64,000 bases of DNA, from assembly GCF_041020765.1 (NCBI RefSeq), contig NZ_JBEUEJ010000021.1; one strand, written 5' to 3'. Of this stretch, positions 35,001 to 43,381 are shown piece after piece. This DNA is from Kineococcus terrestris. Its GTDB lineage: Bacteria; Actinomycetota; Actinomycetes; Actinomycetales; Kineococcaceae. How positions within the stretch are numbered: position 1 is the stretch's first letter; each line of letters starts with the position of its first letter. The notes under the pieces are model-generated. The model had not been told where the DNA came from and made no database searches. It saw nothing but the letters and a program-made list of their open reading frames with translations. A program made the position numbers and the translations under genes.

Positions 35001-35563
35001 CCGGCGGGGACCGCGCCGGCGGGCGCCCGGGCGCGGACGGGCCGCCGCGCCTGGGCGAGGTCGCCGGCCTGCTGCGCCGCCACCTGGGCGCCGACGACCC
35101 CGTGCGCCCCTACGCCGAGGCGCTCCAGGAGCCGGTGCTGGCCGCCGAGGTGGTCTCCGGCTACCTCACCGGCTCGATCGACGCCGTGCTGCGGCGGGGG
35201 GCGGGCGCCTCGGCGCGCTACCTCGTCGTCGACCACAAGACCAACCGGCTGGCCGGGCCCGGGGAGGCGCTCACCGCCTGGCACTACCGCCGCGCCGCGC
35301 TCGACGAGGCCGTGCGTGAGGCGCACTACCCGCTGCAGGCGCTGCTGTACTGCGTGGCGCTGCACCGCTTCCTGCGCTGGCGCCAGCCCGGCTACGACCC
35401 GGAGGTCCACCTGGGCGGGGTGCTGTACCTGTTCCTGCGGGGCATGTGCGGGCCCGGCGTGGAGGCCGAGCCCGGCCAGGCGCCGCCCGGGGTGTGGTCG
35501 TGGCGACCGCCCGCGGCCCTCGTGCTGGACCTGTCCGACCTGCTCGCCGGGAGGCGCCCGTGA
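32024..35563 (+). CDS. recB: Exodeoxyribonuclease V subunit beta, RecB
   Basis: 1179 residues, matching E. coli RecB in length. The UvrD-type helicase shows ASAGTGKT at 39-46 (Walker A), TLHQFCQQVL, VDEFQDTD near 303 (Walker B), and ATVHASKGLEFEVV near 665. The C-terminal nuclease domain carries VVDHKTNRL near 1068, with the catalytic Asp and Lys retained, then HYPLQALLYCVALHRFL. It should act as 3'-5' helicase and nuclease in the RecBCD complex. A short GDA repeat (about residue 125) lies in a loop. GTG start overlaps recC, and the stop overlaps recD, by 4 bases. Confidence 0.95.
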   Translation: MSAGTTAAAPGDLSGGLAGDVPVFDLTGPLPRGTTVLEASAGTGKTYTIAGLVTRYVAEGAARVEELLVVTFGRAATGELRSRVRERLVAARDALADPAAARGHRDPVVRALAQPAPGAAGAAGDAGDAGDAEVARRRARLAAAVASFDAATVATLHQFCQQVLGGLGTGAHVDPGATLVEDLSDVLEQVCDDLYLRFAGYAERTGAAGVPFDRDAALAVARAAVAHPGARLEPAARVPGSPADLRVRFAAAVRAEVQRRKESQRALSFDDLLALLGGALADPVTGPVARERLRSRYRVVLVDEFQDTDGVQWEVLRRAFHGHVPLVLIGDPKQAIYAFRGADVRTYLEAAGAADARATLGTNFRSDPALLEGVQGLLRGAVLGEEGIVVREVRAAHAVAALLPEDPAPVQLRVLPRTGLPTTRAQGLPAVGAVRAAVAADVAEQVVDVLTSGARVRRPRDDAAARSRPLTPGEVAVLVRTRPQAVLVQEALRRRGVPCVLARGPSVFGTPAARDWLCLLEALEQPHRAPRVRRLALSSFVGADAARLAADGAALTDVQAERLRAWAPVLAARGVAGLFAAVAEEQRLAERLLAVEGGERLLTDLRHIAETLHAEALRLGLGLASLLSWLRARVEEAAGDLDQERSRRLDTDRAAVQVATVHASKGLEFEVVLVPFAWDEPSGGPRDRLPVAHGPDGARVLHVGGPGSPGLAEVCAAEDAEQAGEELRLLYVALTRAVSRLHVWWAPASTTPGSPLHRLLLADDPAHPPRTLPVPGDGEVLARLGACARPGSGVRVVPVDPPGTATYTPPREEVAALAPASFDRDLDTTWRRTSYSGLTRAAHEAAHPAGGAPGLLPATSPRPVPSVASEVERGARDDEGDVEDAGTAARPAGAREEAWHAVPSPMADLPGGAGFGTVVHGVLEHFDPAAPDRRAHLAALARAQDAGALAEPLADALPAALATPLGPLAGGVAWQDVPVADRLAELEFELPLAGGDRAGGRPGADGPPRLGEVAGLLRRHLGADDPVRPYAEALQEPVLAAEVVSGYLTGSIDAVLRRGAGASARYLVVDHKTNRLAGPGEALTAWHYRRAALDEAVREAHYPLQALLYCVALHRFLRWRQPGYDPEVHLGGVLYLFLRGMCGPGVEAEPGQAPPGVWSWRPPAALVLDLSDLLAGRRP

Positions 35564-37644
35564 CCACCGCCCCCCTCCTCGCGGCCGCCGCCCCGGCTGG
35601 CACGCCGGCCGTGCCCGGTGCCGCCCCGGGCGAGCCGGACCGCGCCGCGCGCCTGGCGCTGCGCGCCACGGGCGCCCTGCGCCGCCTCAACGACCTCGGG
35701 GTGCTGCACGCGGCCGACGTGCACGTGGCGACCCGCCTGGGGGCGGTGTGCGGGGAGGACGACGAGCGCGTCCTGCTGGCCGCCGCGCTGGCCGTGCGCG
35801 CGCTGCGGCAGGGCTCGGTGGTGCTGCGGCTGGCCGACGTCGCCGCCTCCGTGGTGGCCGAGGACACCGACGACACGGGCCAGGCGCGGGCCGTCGAGGT
35901 CGACTGGCCGGAACCGGGCGCCTGGGCCGCCGCCGTGCGCGGCAGCCGCATGACCGCGCCCGGGCAGCCGGACGGGACGGCCGGCGGGGGCGAGGCCGCC
36001 GGGACCGCGCCGCCGCTGCGCTGGCACGAGGGCGGGATTTGGCTGGACCGCTACTGGCGGCAGGAGGTCGCCGTCGCCGACGACCTGCGCCGGCGCGCCG
36101 CGCGGGTGCCGGACCTGGACGCCGGCGCGGCCCGCGACGTGCTGGCCCGCCTGTGGCCGGGGGAGGCGGCGCACGACCAGCGCCTGGCCGCCGCGGTCTG
36201 CCTCACCTCCGGCGTCGCGGTCCTCGGCGGCGGCCCCGGCACCGGCAAGACGACCACCGTGGCGCGCCTGGCGGCGGCCCTGCGCGCGCTCGCGCCCGCC
36301 GGGTCCCCGCCGCGCGTGGCGCTGGCCGCGCCCACCGGCAAGGCCGCCGCCCGGCTCACCGAGGCCGTCACCACCGCCGCGCGCGACGACCCCCACGGGG
36401 TGTTCACCGCTGAGGACGCCGCCTTCCTCGGCGGTCTGCGGGCCTCCACGCTGCACCGGCTGCTGGGGATGCGGCCCGGGTCGGTGCGCGCCCGCTACGA
36501 CGCCGAGCACCGCCTGCCGCACGACGTCGTCGTCGTCGACGAGGCGTCGATGGTCGGGCTGGGGGTGGTCGCCCGGCTGCTGGCCGCCCTGCGCCCGACC
36601 GCGCGCCTCGTGCTCGTCGGCGACCCCGACCAGCTGGCGTCGGTGGAGGTGGGCGCCGTCCTGGCCGACCTCGTCGCCCCGGCGCGCGCGGTGCCGCGCA
36701 GCGCGGCCTCCACGGCCCGGCTCGCGCGGGTGGTGCCCCACGACGTGCCGCACGACCCGCCTCCGGACCCGCCCCGCGACGCGGAGGCCCCGGCCCCGGG
36801 CGCAGCCGCACCGGTCCCGGACGCCGAGGCGGGCGGGGCGGTCGCCGACGGGGTCGTCCTGCTGCGCACGACGCACCGCTTCGCCGAGGGCGGCGCCATC
36901 GCGGCGCTGGCGGCGGCGGTGCGCGAGGGCGACGCCGAGGCGGCGCTGCGGGTGCTGCGCTCCGGCGAGGGCGCCGTGGAGTTCCACGAGGTGCCCGAGG
37001 ACGAGCCGGTGGCGGGCCCGGCGCTGGAGGCCGTGCGCGCGGAGGTCCTCGAGCGCGTCGCAGCCGTCGTGGCCGCCGCGCGGGCCGGGGACGCGGACGG
37101 CGCGCTGGTCGCGATGGACGCCCACCGGGTGCTGTGCGCGCACCGGCGCGGCCCGCGCGGGGTGGCGCACTGGACGGCGCTGGCGCACCGCTGGGCGGTC
37201 GAGGAGGTCGGGGTGCGGCCCCGCCCCGACGGCCGCTACGTCGGCATGCCGGTCCTGGTGACGGCCAACGACCCGGCGACGGGGGTCTTCAACGGCGATA
37301 CGGGTGTCGTCCTGGAGCGCGCCGGTGCGGGCGGCGGGCGCGCGGGCGACCTCGTCGTCGCGGTGGCGCGGGGCAGCGGCCCGCAGCTGGTGCCGCTGTC
37401 GCGGCTGGTGGACCTGGACGTCCTGCACGCCATGACGGTCCACCGCAGCCAGGGCTCGCAGTTCGCGGCCGTCACCGTGGTCGCGGCGCCGGCGACCTCG
37501 CCGCTGGCGACGCGGGAGATGCTCTACACGGCGCTGACGCGGGCGCGGGCGCGGGTGCGGCTCATCGGCTCGGCGGAGGCCGTCGAGGCGGCGGTGCGCC
37601 GGCCCCTGGCGCGGGCCTCGGGCCTGGCCGACCGGCTGCGCTGA
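35560..37644 (+). CDS. recD: Exodeoxyribonuclease V subunit alpha, RecD
   Basis: 694 residues, somewhat longer than E. coli RecD (608). The SF1B helicase motifs are GGGPGTGKTTT near 224, APTGKAAARLTEA near 260, VVVDEASMVGL near 324, and TVHRSQGSQFAAV near 626. Insertions rich in Pro and Ala near 140 and 405 explain the extra length. It supplies 5'-3' helicase activity to RecBCD. It is last in the recCBD operon; a good terminator follows. Confidence 0.94.
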   Translation: MTTAPLLAAAAPAGTPAVPGAAPGEPDRAARLALRATGALRRLNDLGVLHAADVHVATRLGAVCGEDDERVLLAAALAVRALRQGSVVLRLADVAASVVAEDTDDTGQARAVEVDWPEPGAWAAAVRGSRMTAPGQPDGTAGGGEAAGTAPPLRWHEGGIWLDRYWRQEVAVADDLRRRAARVPDLDAGAARDVLARLWPGEAAHDQRLAAAVCLTSGVAVLGGGPGTGKTTTVARLAAALRALAPAGSPPRVALAAPTGKAAARLTEAVTTAARDDPHGVFTAEDAAFLGGLRASTLHRLLGMRPGSVRARYDAEHRLPHDVVVVDEASMVGLGVVARLLAALRPTARLVLVGDPDQLASVEVGAVLADLVAPARAVPRSAASTARLARVVPHDVPHDPPPDPPRDAEAPAPGAAAPVPDAEAGGAVADGVVLLRTTHRFAEGGAIAALAAAVREGDAEAALRVLRSGEGAVEFHEVPEDEPVAGPALEAVRAEVLERVAAVVAAARAGDADGALVAMDAHRVLCAHRRGPRGVAHWTALAHRWAVEEVGVRPRPDGRYVGMPVLVTANDPATGVFNGDTGVVLERAGAGGGRAGDLVVAVARGSGPQLVPLSRLVDLDVLHAMTVHRSQGSQFAAVTVVAAPATSPLATREMLYTALTRARARVRLIGSAEAVEAAVRRPLARASGLADRLR

Positions 37645-37682
37645 CCGGCACCCGCCCGCCGGCCGGTGCGGGCCCGGACGCG

Positions 37683-37720
37683 CAGGAGGGGCGCACCCCG
37701 CGCGGCGTGCGCCCCTCCTG
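37683..37720. terminator. Bidirectional terminator between recD and ndh
   Basis: Perfect 14-base arms CAGGAGGGGCGCAC and its complement (37683-37696, 37707-37720) with a 10-base loop lie between the convergent recD and NDH-2 stops. Confidence 0.75.
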
Positions 37721-37737
37721 ACCGGCCGTGCCGGGGG

Positions 37738-39114
37738 TCAGCCGACCTTCGGCTTGTCCTCGGCCTTGGGGTAGATGTCCGTGTTCTGCGCCGTGGGGAT
37801 GAGCGCGTCCTCCGGACGGGTCTGGTTCAGCGCGACGGCCTGCACCGGCAGCAGCGCGTGCAGCGCCCAGTCGGTGAGGACGCGGACCCGGTTGGCCATG
37901 CTGGGCAGCGCGTACAGGTGGTAGCCGCGCGCCACGATCTTGGCGGGCAGGCCGGTGAGCTCGACGCCCAGCGGCTTGGCCACGGCGGTGGTGCCGCCGA
38001 GGTCGGCCACCAGGCCGAGGTCCTTGTGGACGTAGTCCTTGGCGATGCCGACCCCGAGGCTGGCGGCGATGTTCTTGCCGACCTGGGTGCCCTGGCGCTG
38101 CGCGTGCTGGGCGGTGGGCGGGGTGACGGGCTGCGGGCCGTCCGCCGGCTTCTCCTTGGCGAGGTCCGGCGTGGCGGCGGCGTCGCCGACGGCCCACACG
38201 TCGTCGGCGGCGCGCATCTGCGCGTCGACGACGAGGCGGCCGCGGTCCAGCGGCAGGCCGAGGGTGCCCATGAGCGGGTTGGCGACGATGCCGGCGCCCC
38301 AGATGAGGGTGCGCGAGGGCACCGGGGTGCCGTCGGTGAGGTTGATGACGTTGCCCTCGACGCTGGCCACGGAGACCCCGAGGCGGATGTCGATGCCGCG
38401 GCCCTTGAGCTTGCCGAGGGCGTACTCGCCGAGGCGGGGCCCGAGCTCGGGCAGGACGGCGGGCGCGACGTCGATGAGCAGCCAGCGGACGTCCTTGACG
38501 TCGATGTTGCTCCAGCGGTCGGCCACGCGGGTCAGCCAGCGGTGCGTCTGGGCGACGATCTCGGTGCCGGTGTAGCCGGCGCCGACCGCCACGACCGTCA
38601 TGCGCTCGGCGCGCTCGGCGTCGAAGCGGGGGTCGGAGGGCAGCGAGTCGGCGGCGTCCAGCTGCGAGAGCAGGTGGTCGCGCACGAACGCGGCCTCGGT
38701 GATCGTCTTCACGCCGCGCGCGGACTCCGAGACCCCGGGGATGGGGAAGCGGCGGGTGATGGAGCCCGGCGCCAGGAGCAGCCGGTCGTAGGAGATGACC
38801 TGGGTGCCCTCGTCCACCTGGCCGCGCTCGCTGCGCGAGACGGTGACGGTCTTGGCCTCCAGGTCCACCGAGGTGGCGTGGCCGACGACCAGCCGGTGCT
38901 TCGGCAGCGCCTGGCGCAGCGAGACCGCGACGTGGCGCGGCTCGAGCACCGAGGCCGTCACGTCCGGCAGCAGCGGGCTGTACGTGAGGTGGTCCGTCGG
39001 GCTGATGATGACCAGTTCGGTCGTCCCGGCCGGCAGCAGCTTCTCGAGCTTGCGCCCGGCGTACAGCCCGGCGAAGCCGCCTCCGACGATGACGACACGC
39101 TTGCGCTCGTCCAC
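37738..39114 (-). CDS. ndh: Type II NADH dehydrogenase (NDH-2)
   Basis: 458-residue single-subunit flavoprotein that oxidises NADH and reduces quinone without pumping protons. The FAD motif VVIVGGGFAGLYAGRKLEK is at the start; the NADH motif VVAVGAGYTGTEI is near 175; VWAVGDAAATPDL near 300 contacts FAD. The C-terminus (VLTDWALHALLPVQAVAL, amphipathic) fits membrane attachment. GTG 39114 has GAGGGG 7 bases upstream. Confidence 0.9.
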   Translation of the reverse strand: MDERKRVVIVGGGFAGLYAGRKLEKLLPAGTTELVIISPTDHLTYSPLLPDVTASVLEPRHVAVSLRQALPKHRLVVGHATSVDLEAKTVTVSRSERGQVDEGTQVISYDRLLLAPGSITRRFPIPGVSESARGVKTITEAAFVRDHLLSQLDAADSLPSDPRFDAERAERMTVVAVGAGYTGTEIVAQTHRWLTRVADRWSNIDVKDVRWLLIDVAPAVLPELGPRLGEYALGKLKGRGIDIRLGVSVASVEGNVINLTDGTPVPSRTLIWGAGIVANPLMGTLGLPLDRGRLVVDAQMRAADDVWAVGDAAATPDLAKEKPADGPQPVTPPTAQHAQRQGTQVGKNIAASLGVGIAKDYVHKDLGLVADLGGTTAVAKPLGVELTGLPAKIVARGYHLYALPSMANRVRVLTDWALHALLPVQAVALNQTRPEDALIPTAQNTDIYPKAEDKPKVG

Positions 39115-39281
39115 GCGCCTACCCCTCTGTCTGTGCGGTGTTGGTCTCCCGGCGCCGTGCCTCGCGGACCCGCGGCTGCCGTGACGTCGGACACGATCCT
39201 CCCACGCTGTCGCCGGGGCGTGACGCCGCGGGGGTGGCGGGCCCGCCGGGAGCGCCCCGGCGGGTGCTCACCGGCGGGCGC

Positions 39282-39926
39282 TCACCGGCCCCCGCCACGG
39301 GCGGGGCAGGCGGCCAGGTGGTCGTCCACGACGCCGAGCGCCTGCATCGCCGCGTAGGCGGTGGTCGGCCCGACGAACCGGAAGCCCGCGCGCTTGAGGG
39401 CGGCCGCCAGCGCGACCGACTCCGGCGTGCTCGCCGGCACGTCCGCCGGGACGCGCGGGGCGGGCCGGCCGGGCGCGGGGGCGTGCGACCAGACGAGCTC
39501 GGACAGGCCGGGCCCGGTCTCCGCCAGCCGCAGCGTGGCGCGGGCACCGGCGACCGCGGCCTCGACCTTGGCGCGGTTGCGGACGATCCCCGCGTCGGCG
39601 AGCAGCCGCTCGACGTCCTGCTCGCCGTACCCGGCGACGGCGGCCGGGTCGAAGCCGGCGAAGGCGGCGCGGAACGCCTCGCGCTTGCGCAGCACGGTGA
39701 TCCAGCTCAGCCCCGACTGGAAGCCCTCCAGCACCAGCCGCTCGTAGACGGCGGCGTCCCCGCGCACCGGGCGTCCCCACTCGGTGTCGTGGTAGCGCTC
39801 GTACAGCGGGTCCCCCGTGCCGAAGCAGCGGAACGGGGACGCCCGGCCGGCGTGCTCGTCGGGCGGCTGCGGGGCGGCGGGAGCGGTGGGCGGCACGGGG
39901 CGGACCCTGGCAGCCGGCTCCGACAC
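39282..39926 (-). CDS. tag: DNA-3-methyladenine glycosylase I
   Basis: 214-residue base-excision glycosylase of the Tag family, removing 3-methyladenine. Features are RCFGTGDPLYERYHDTEWGR with a zinc-ligand Cys, LEGFQSGLSWITVLRKREAF with the helix-hairpin-helix region, and the C-terminal zinc ligands in VDDHLAACP. The first about 30 residues are a Pro/Ala-rich extension. It is divergent from aroQ across a 56-base gap. Confidence 0.93.
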   Translation of the reverse strand: MSEPAARVRPVPPTAPAAPQPPDEHAGRASPFRCFGTGDPLYERYHDTEWGRPVRGDAAVYERLVLEGFQSGLSWITVLRKREAFRAAFAGFDPAAVAGYGEQDVERLLADAGIVRNRAKVEAAVAGARATLRLAETGPGLSELVWSHAPAPGRPAPRVPADVPASTPESVALAAALKRAGFRFVGPTTAYAAMQALGVVDDHLAACPARGGGR

Positions 39927-39970
39927 GAGCGCGGCGCGGGCCGGCGGGGCGCCGGCGGGCGGGGCGGCGG

Positions 39971-39976
39971 TAGCGT
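39971..39976 (+). promoter_or_regulatory. -10 box of leaderless aroQ
   Basis: TAGCGT followed by 6 bases and GTG 39983. The spacing puts the transcript's first base at the start codon; no ribosome-binding site is present. Confidence 0.5.
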
Positions 39977-39982
39977 CGCGCC

Positions 39983-40423
39983 GTGCGCATCCTCGTGCTC
40001 AACGGGCCCAACCTCGGCCGCCTCGGCGTCCGCCAGCCGGAGGTCTACGGCACCACGACGCTGGCCGACGTGGACGCGCAGCTGCAGCGCCTGGCCGCCG
40101 AGCTGGGCGTGGAGGTGGAGCTGCGGCAGACCGACGACGAGGCGCAGATGCTCGGCTGGGTCCACGCCGCCGCCGACGAGCGGGTGCCCGTCGTGCTCAA
40201 CCCCGCGGCGTGGACGCACACGTCGGTGGCGCTGCGCGACGCGTGCGCGGAGCTGAGCGCGGGGCTGGTGGAGCTGCACGTGTCGAACGTGCACGCGCGC
40301 GAGGACTTCCGCCGCCGCTCGTACGTCTCGCCGGTGGCGACCGCGGTCGTCGCGGGCATGGGCACCGACGGGTACGCGGCGGCGGTGCGCTGGCTGGCGG
40401 GGCGCTCGGGCCCGTCCGCCTGA
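39983..40423 (+). CDS. aroQ: Type II 3-dehydroquinate dehydratase
   Basis: 146 residues, the standard size for AroQ, which removes water from 3-dehydroquinate in the shikimate pathway. It begins ILVLNGPNLGRLGVRQPEVY; the Tyr of VYG is catalytic, NPAAWTHTSVAL supplies the substrate loop and catalytic-dyad residues, and HVSNVHARE is the last conserved segment. The Ala-Trp in NPAAW replaces the common Gly-Tyr. It stands alone, away from other aro genes. Confidence 0.95.
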   Translation: MRILVLNGPNLGRLGVRQPEVYGTTTLADVDAQLQRLAAELGVEVELRQTDDEAQMLGWVHAAADERVPVVLNPAAWTHTSVALRDACAELSAGLVELHVSNVHAREDFRRRSYVSPVATAVVAGMGTDGYAAAVRWLAGRSGPSA

Positions 40424-40520
40424 ACGCCCCCCGTGTCGCAGGGCGCGCGTACGCTCTGCCGGTCAGCGCAGCGAGCAGGCAGCACGGCCGCCCGACGGGG
40501 CGGGGGAGCGGGGAGACGCA

Positions 40521-42185
40521 GTGGTCGAGCACATGAAGTGGTACGGCTGGGGCCAGGAGGGCGTCGCCTTCCACCACGAGGACAAGCCGGCCCTGGCGCC
40601 CTTCGCCCGCCGGATGGCTGGCATCGACTTCGACGCCCCGCCGGTGCGCGTGCCGGAGCTGAGCGAGCTGACCGTCCCGGCCCCGCGGGCGCCCGCGCTC
40701 CTGCGCGAGGCGTTCGTCGCGGCCGTCGGCTCCGAGCACGTCCACGACGACGACCTGGACCGCGTCGTGCACTGCTACGGCAAGAGCATGCGCGACCTGG
40801 TGCGCATCCGCCGCGGCGACTTCGGCCGCCTGCCCGACCTGGTCGTCTACCCGGGCGACGAGGCGCAGGTGGAGGCCGTGCTGCGCGTCGCGCTGGAGCA
40901 CGACGCGGTCGTCATCCCGTTCGGCGGCGGCTCCAACATCGTCGGCAGCCTCGAGGCGCCGCGCGAGGAGACGCGCCCGGTGGTGTCGGTGGACATGGGC
41001 CGCCTGCGCCTGGTCCTGGAGGTCGACGAGACCTCGCAGCTGGCGCGCATCCAGGCCGGCGCCCTGGGCCCGGACCTGGAGGAGCAGCTGAACGCCCGCG
41101 GCTGGACGCTGGGGCACTTCCCCGACAGCTTCAAGCACTCCACGCTCGGCGGCTGGATCGCCACCCGCTCCTCGGGCATGCAGTCCGACCGCTTCGGCGA
41201 CATCGCCGACATCACCCGCGCCGTGCGGGTGGTGACGCCCAAGGGCGTCCTGGCGACCCGGCGCGTGCCGGTGCAGTCGGCCGGCCCGAGCCTGCGCGAG
41301 ATGGTCCTGGGCAGCGAGGGCCGCCTGGGGCTGATCACCGAGGCGACGGTGCAGGTGCACCGCCTGGCCGAGGAGCGCGTGATCCTGGCCTACTTCTTCC
41401 CCGACTACGCCAGCGGCCTGGCCGCCATGCACGACATCGCGGCCTCGGACGCCTCGCCCAGCATCACCCGCGTCTCCGACGAGATGGAGACGCAGTTCAC
41501 GATGGCGACGTCCAAGAGGGGCAGCCGCGTCTCCCAGCTGCTCAACCGCGCGGTGAAGCTGTACGCCAGCAAGCGCAAGGGCTTCGACCTGTCGCGGATG
41601 TGCCTGTCGTTCATCGGGTACGAGGGGTCCTCCGCGCACGTCAAGCGCCAGAAGCAGCTCGTCGGCGAGATCGTCAAGCGGCACGGCGGGTTCGGCGTCG
41701 GGTCCGGGCCGGGCACGCTGTACGACCAGAAGAAGTTCGACACCCCCTACATCCGCGACTTCATCCTCGACCGCGGCGCGTACGGCGACGTGTCGGAGAC
41801 CTCCTCGTCGTGGGCGACGCTGAAGACGTTGCACGACAACGTGGTCGCGGCCGCGCAGAAGGCGTTCGCGGAGGTCGGCACGCAGGGCTTCGTCTTCTGC
41901 CACCTCTCGCACAGCTACCACATCGGCGCCTGCCAGTACTTCACGTTCGCGTTCCAGCCGCCGGCCGAGCGCGACGGCCTGGAGGCCTACGACGTCGTCA
42001 AGGGCGCCATCCAGCAGGCGTTCATCGACAACGGCGGGACGCTGTCGCACCACCACGCGGTGGGCCGCGAGCACAAGCCGTGGATCGCCGAGGACGTCTC
42101 GCAGGCGGGGGTGGAGGTCGTCGGCGCGCTGTTCGCCGGGGTCGACCCGGGCCGCAACCTCAACCCCGGCGCCGTCGTCGACTGA
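40521..42185 (+). CDS. FAD-dependent oxidase of the alkyl-DHAP synthase family
   Basis: 554 residues. It begins with MKWYGWG, a hallmark of alkyldihydroxyacetonephosphate synthases, then an FAD-binding PCMH domain (VVIPFGGGSNIVGS; DSFKHSTLGGWIATRSSGM) and the cap domain with FCHLSHSYHIGACQYFTF and LSHHHAVG, the His-rich active-site segment. In eukaryotes this enzyme makes ether lipids; many actinobacteria carry homologues whose product is unclear. GTG 40521 has GGGGAG upstream; ATG 40533 is possible. glpD/glpK lie 7 kb away, not adjacent. Confidence 0.87.
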   Translation: MVEHMKWYGWGQEGVAFHHEDKPALAPFARRMAGIDFDAPPVRVPELSELTVPAPRAPALLREAFVAAVGSEHVHDDDLDRVVHCYGKSMRDLVRIRRGDFGRLPDLVVYPGDEAQVEAVLRVALEHDAVVIPFGGGSNIVGSLEAPREETRPVVSVDMGRLRLVLEVDETSQLARIQAGALGPDLEEQLNARGWTLGHFPDSFKHSTLGGWIATRSSGMQSDRFGDIADITRAVRVVTPKGVLATRRVPVQSAGPSLREMVLGSEGRLGLITEATVQVHRLAEERVILAYFFPDYASGLAAMHDIAASDASPSITRVSDEMETQFTMATSKRGSRVSQLLNRAVKLYASKRKGFDLSRMCLSFIGYEGSSAHVKRQKQLVGEIVKRHGGFGVGSGPGTLYDQKKFDTPYIRDFILDRGAYGDVSETSSSWATLKTLHDNVVAAAQKAFAEVGTQGFVFCHLSHSYHIGACQYFTFAFQPPAERDGLEAYDVVKGAIQQAFIDNGGTLSHHHAVGREHKPWIAEDVSQAGVEVVGALFAGVDPGRNLNPGAVVD

Positions 42186-42201
42186 GGCCGGTGGGTCGCA
42201 G

Positions 42202-42861
42202 GTGAGCGCGCGCGGGCGCCTGCGGGCCGCCTGGGACGACGTCGCCGGACCGGGCGCCTCGGCGCGGGAGAACACCGGCACCCTCGCGGCCGGCCTGGCC
42301 GGGGCGCTCCTGGCGCCCCGGCTGGCCGCCCCGCCCACCGCCCCGCCCATAGCACCGGCCGGCCCCGTCGGTCCCTCCCGGACCGGCCGGGCGGACGTCG
42401 TGGTGCTGCGCCTGCTGGCGCTGGACCTGTGGGGCGGGGTGTGGTGCAACAACACCCCGTCCGCGGTGCGCTGGTACCACCGCCCCGAGCACGGTGCGGG
42501 GCGCCGGCTGCTGTTCTGCGCGCTGCACCTGCACCCGTTCGTCGTGGCGCTGCTGGACCAGCGCCGCGACGGGCGGCCGCGCTGGGGGCGCGCCTGCGCC
42601 GAGCACGCCTACGTGCTGCTGGCGGCGGCCGCCGTGGAAGCGGCGCCGGTCCGGGCGCGCCGGGCGACGGGGCTGCTCGCCGCGGCCGGGGGTGTCGTGC
42701 TGGACCGGGCGCTGGGCGGCTCGCCGAGCGCGCCGTGGTTCGCGCCCGTGCACGTCGCGAAGCTGCTGGCCGGGCACGTCGCGGGCGGTGCGCTGGGCCC
42801 GCCGCGGCGTCCCGGTCCGCCCGCTCACCCGGCGGCGGGCTCCCCGTCGGGGTGGGTGTAG
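42202..42861 (+). CDS. Hypothetical membrane-associated protein
   Basis: 219 residues. After an Ala/Pro-rich N-terminal third comes the conserved-looking block LDLWGGVWCNNTPSAVRWYH followed by a hydrophobic stretch FCALHLHPFVVALLD, then further Ala-rich helices. I do not recognise a named family. GTG 42202 starts 16 bases after the AGPS-like gene and may be co-transcribed. Its 3' end overlaps the convergent VOC gene by 37 bases. Confidence 0.62.
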   Translation: MSARGRLRAAWDDVAGPGASARENTGTLAAGLAGALLAPRLAAPPTAPPIAPAGPVGPSRTGRADVVVLRLLALDLWGGVWCNNTPSAVRWYHRPEHGAGRRLLFCALHLHPFVVALLDQRRDGRPRWGRACAEHAYVLLAAAAVEAAPVRARRATGLLAAAGGVVLDRALGGSPSAPWFAPVHVAKLLAGHVAGGALGPPRRPGPPAHPAAGSPSGWV

Positions 42862-43271
42862 AGGCAGAACGGGTGCCCGGCGGGGTCGGCCAGGACGTAC
42901 AGGGGTTCCTCGGGCTCGTCGGTGCGGTGCAGCAGCAGCCGGGCGCCCATCTCCTCGGCGCGCCGCCGCTGGTCGTCCAGGTCGCCGGGGTCCTCGACCT
43001 CGAAGCACAGGTGCATCTGCATCGGCACGTCCGGGGACGGCCACGTGGTGCGGTGCAGCGTCTCGACGCGCTGGAACGCGAGGATCCGCTGGCCCTCGGG
43101 GGTCAGCAGCACCAGCCAGTCGGGTCCGTCGGGGCCGCCGTCGGCGCCGGACCCGGGCGGCTCGTCGCCGGGGCGGTAGACCAGGCCGAGCAGCCGGCGG
43201 TAGAACTCCGCCAGCTCGCGGGCGTCGGTGGCGTCCAGGACGGTGTTGACCAGGCGCGGGTGGCCGCTCAT
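42825..43271 (-). CDS. VOC-superfamily (glyoxalase/dioxygenase-like) protein
   Basis: 148-residue VOC-fold protein. LVNTVLDATDARELAEFYRR and the C-terminal half YVLADPAGHPFCLYT are typical of glyoxalase-like proteins of Actinobacteria. ATG 43271 has GAGGAGG. Metal ligands are incompletely clear, so activity is not assigned. It overlaps a convergent gene end by 37 bases. Confidence 0.85.
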   Translation of the reverse strand: MSGHPRLVNTVLDATDARELAEFYRRLLGLVYRPGDEPPGSGADGGPDGPDWLVLLTPEGQRILAFQRVETLHRTTWPSPDVPMQMHLCFEVEDPGDLDDQRRRAEEMGARLLLHRTDEPEEPLYVLADPAGHPFCLYTHPDGEPAAG

Positions 43272-43325
43272 CGGGCTCCTCCTCGGGCGGGGCGGTCGGG
43301 TGGCCCCGTCCTACCGCGCCGCCCC

Positions 43326-43367
43326 GACACCGGCACGGGCACCGGCACCGGCGCCGGCACCGGCGCG
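43326..43367. repeat. Hexanucleotide tandem repeat
   Basis: About seven degenerate GGCACC units lie in the 110-base gap after the PP2C-type regulator's stop and before the VOC start. It is GC-rich simple sequence; no open frame or hairpin of note was found in the rest of the gap. Confidence 0.6.
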
Positions 43368-43381
43368 AGCAGCGTCCCGCC

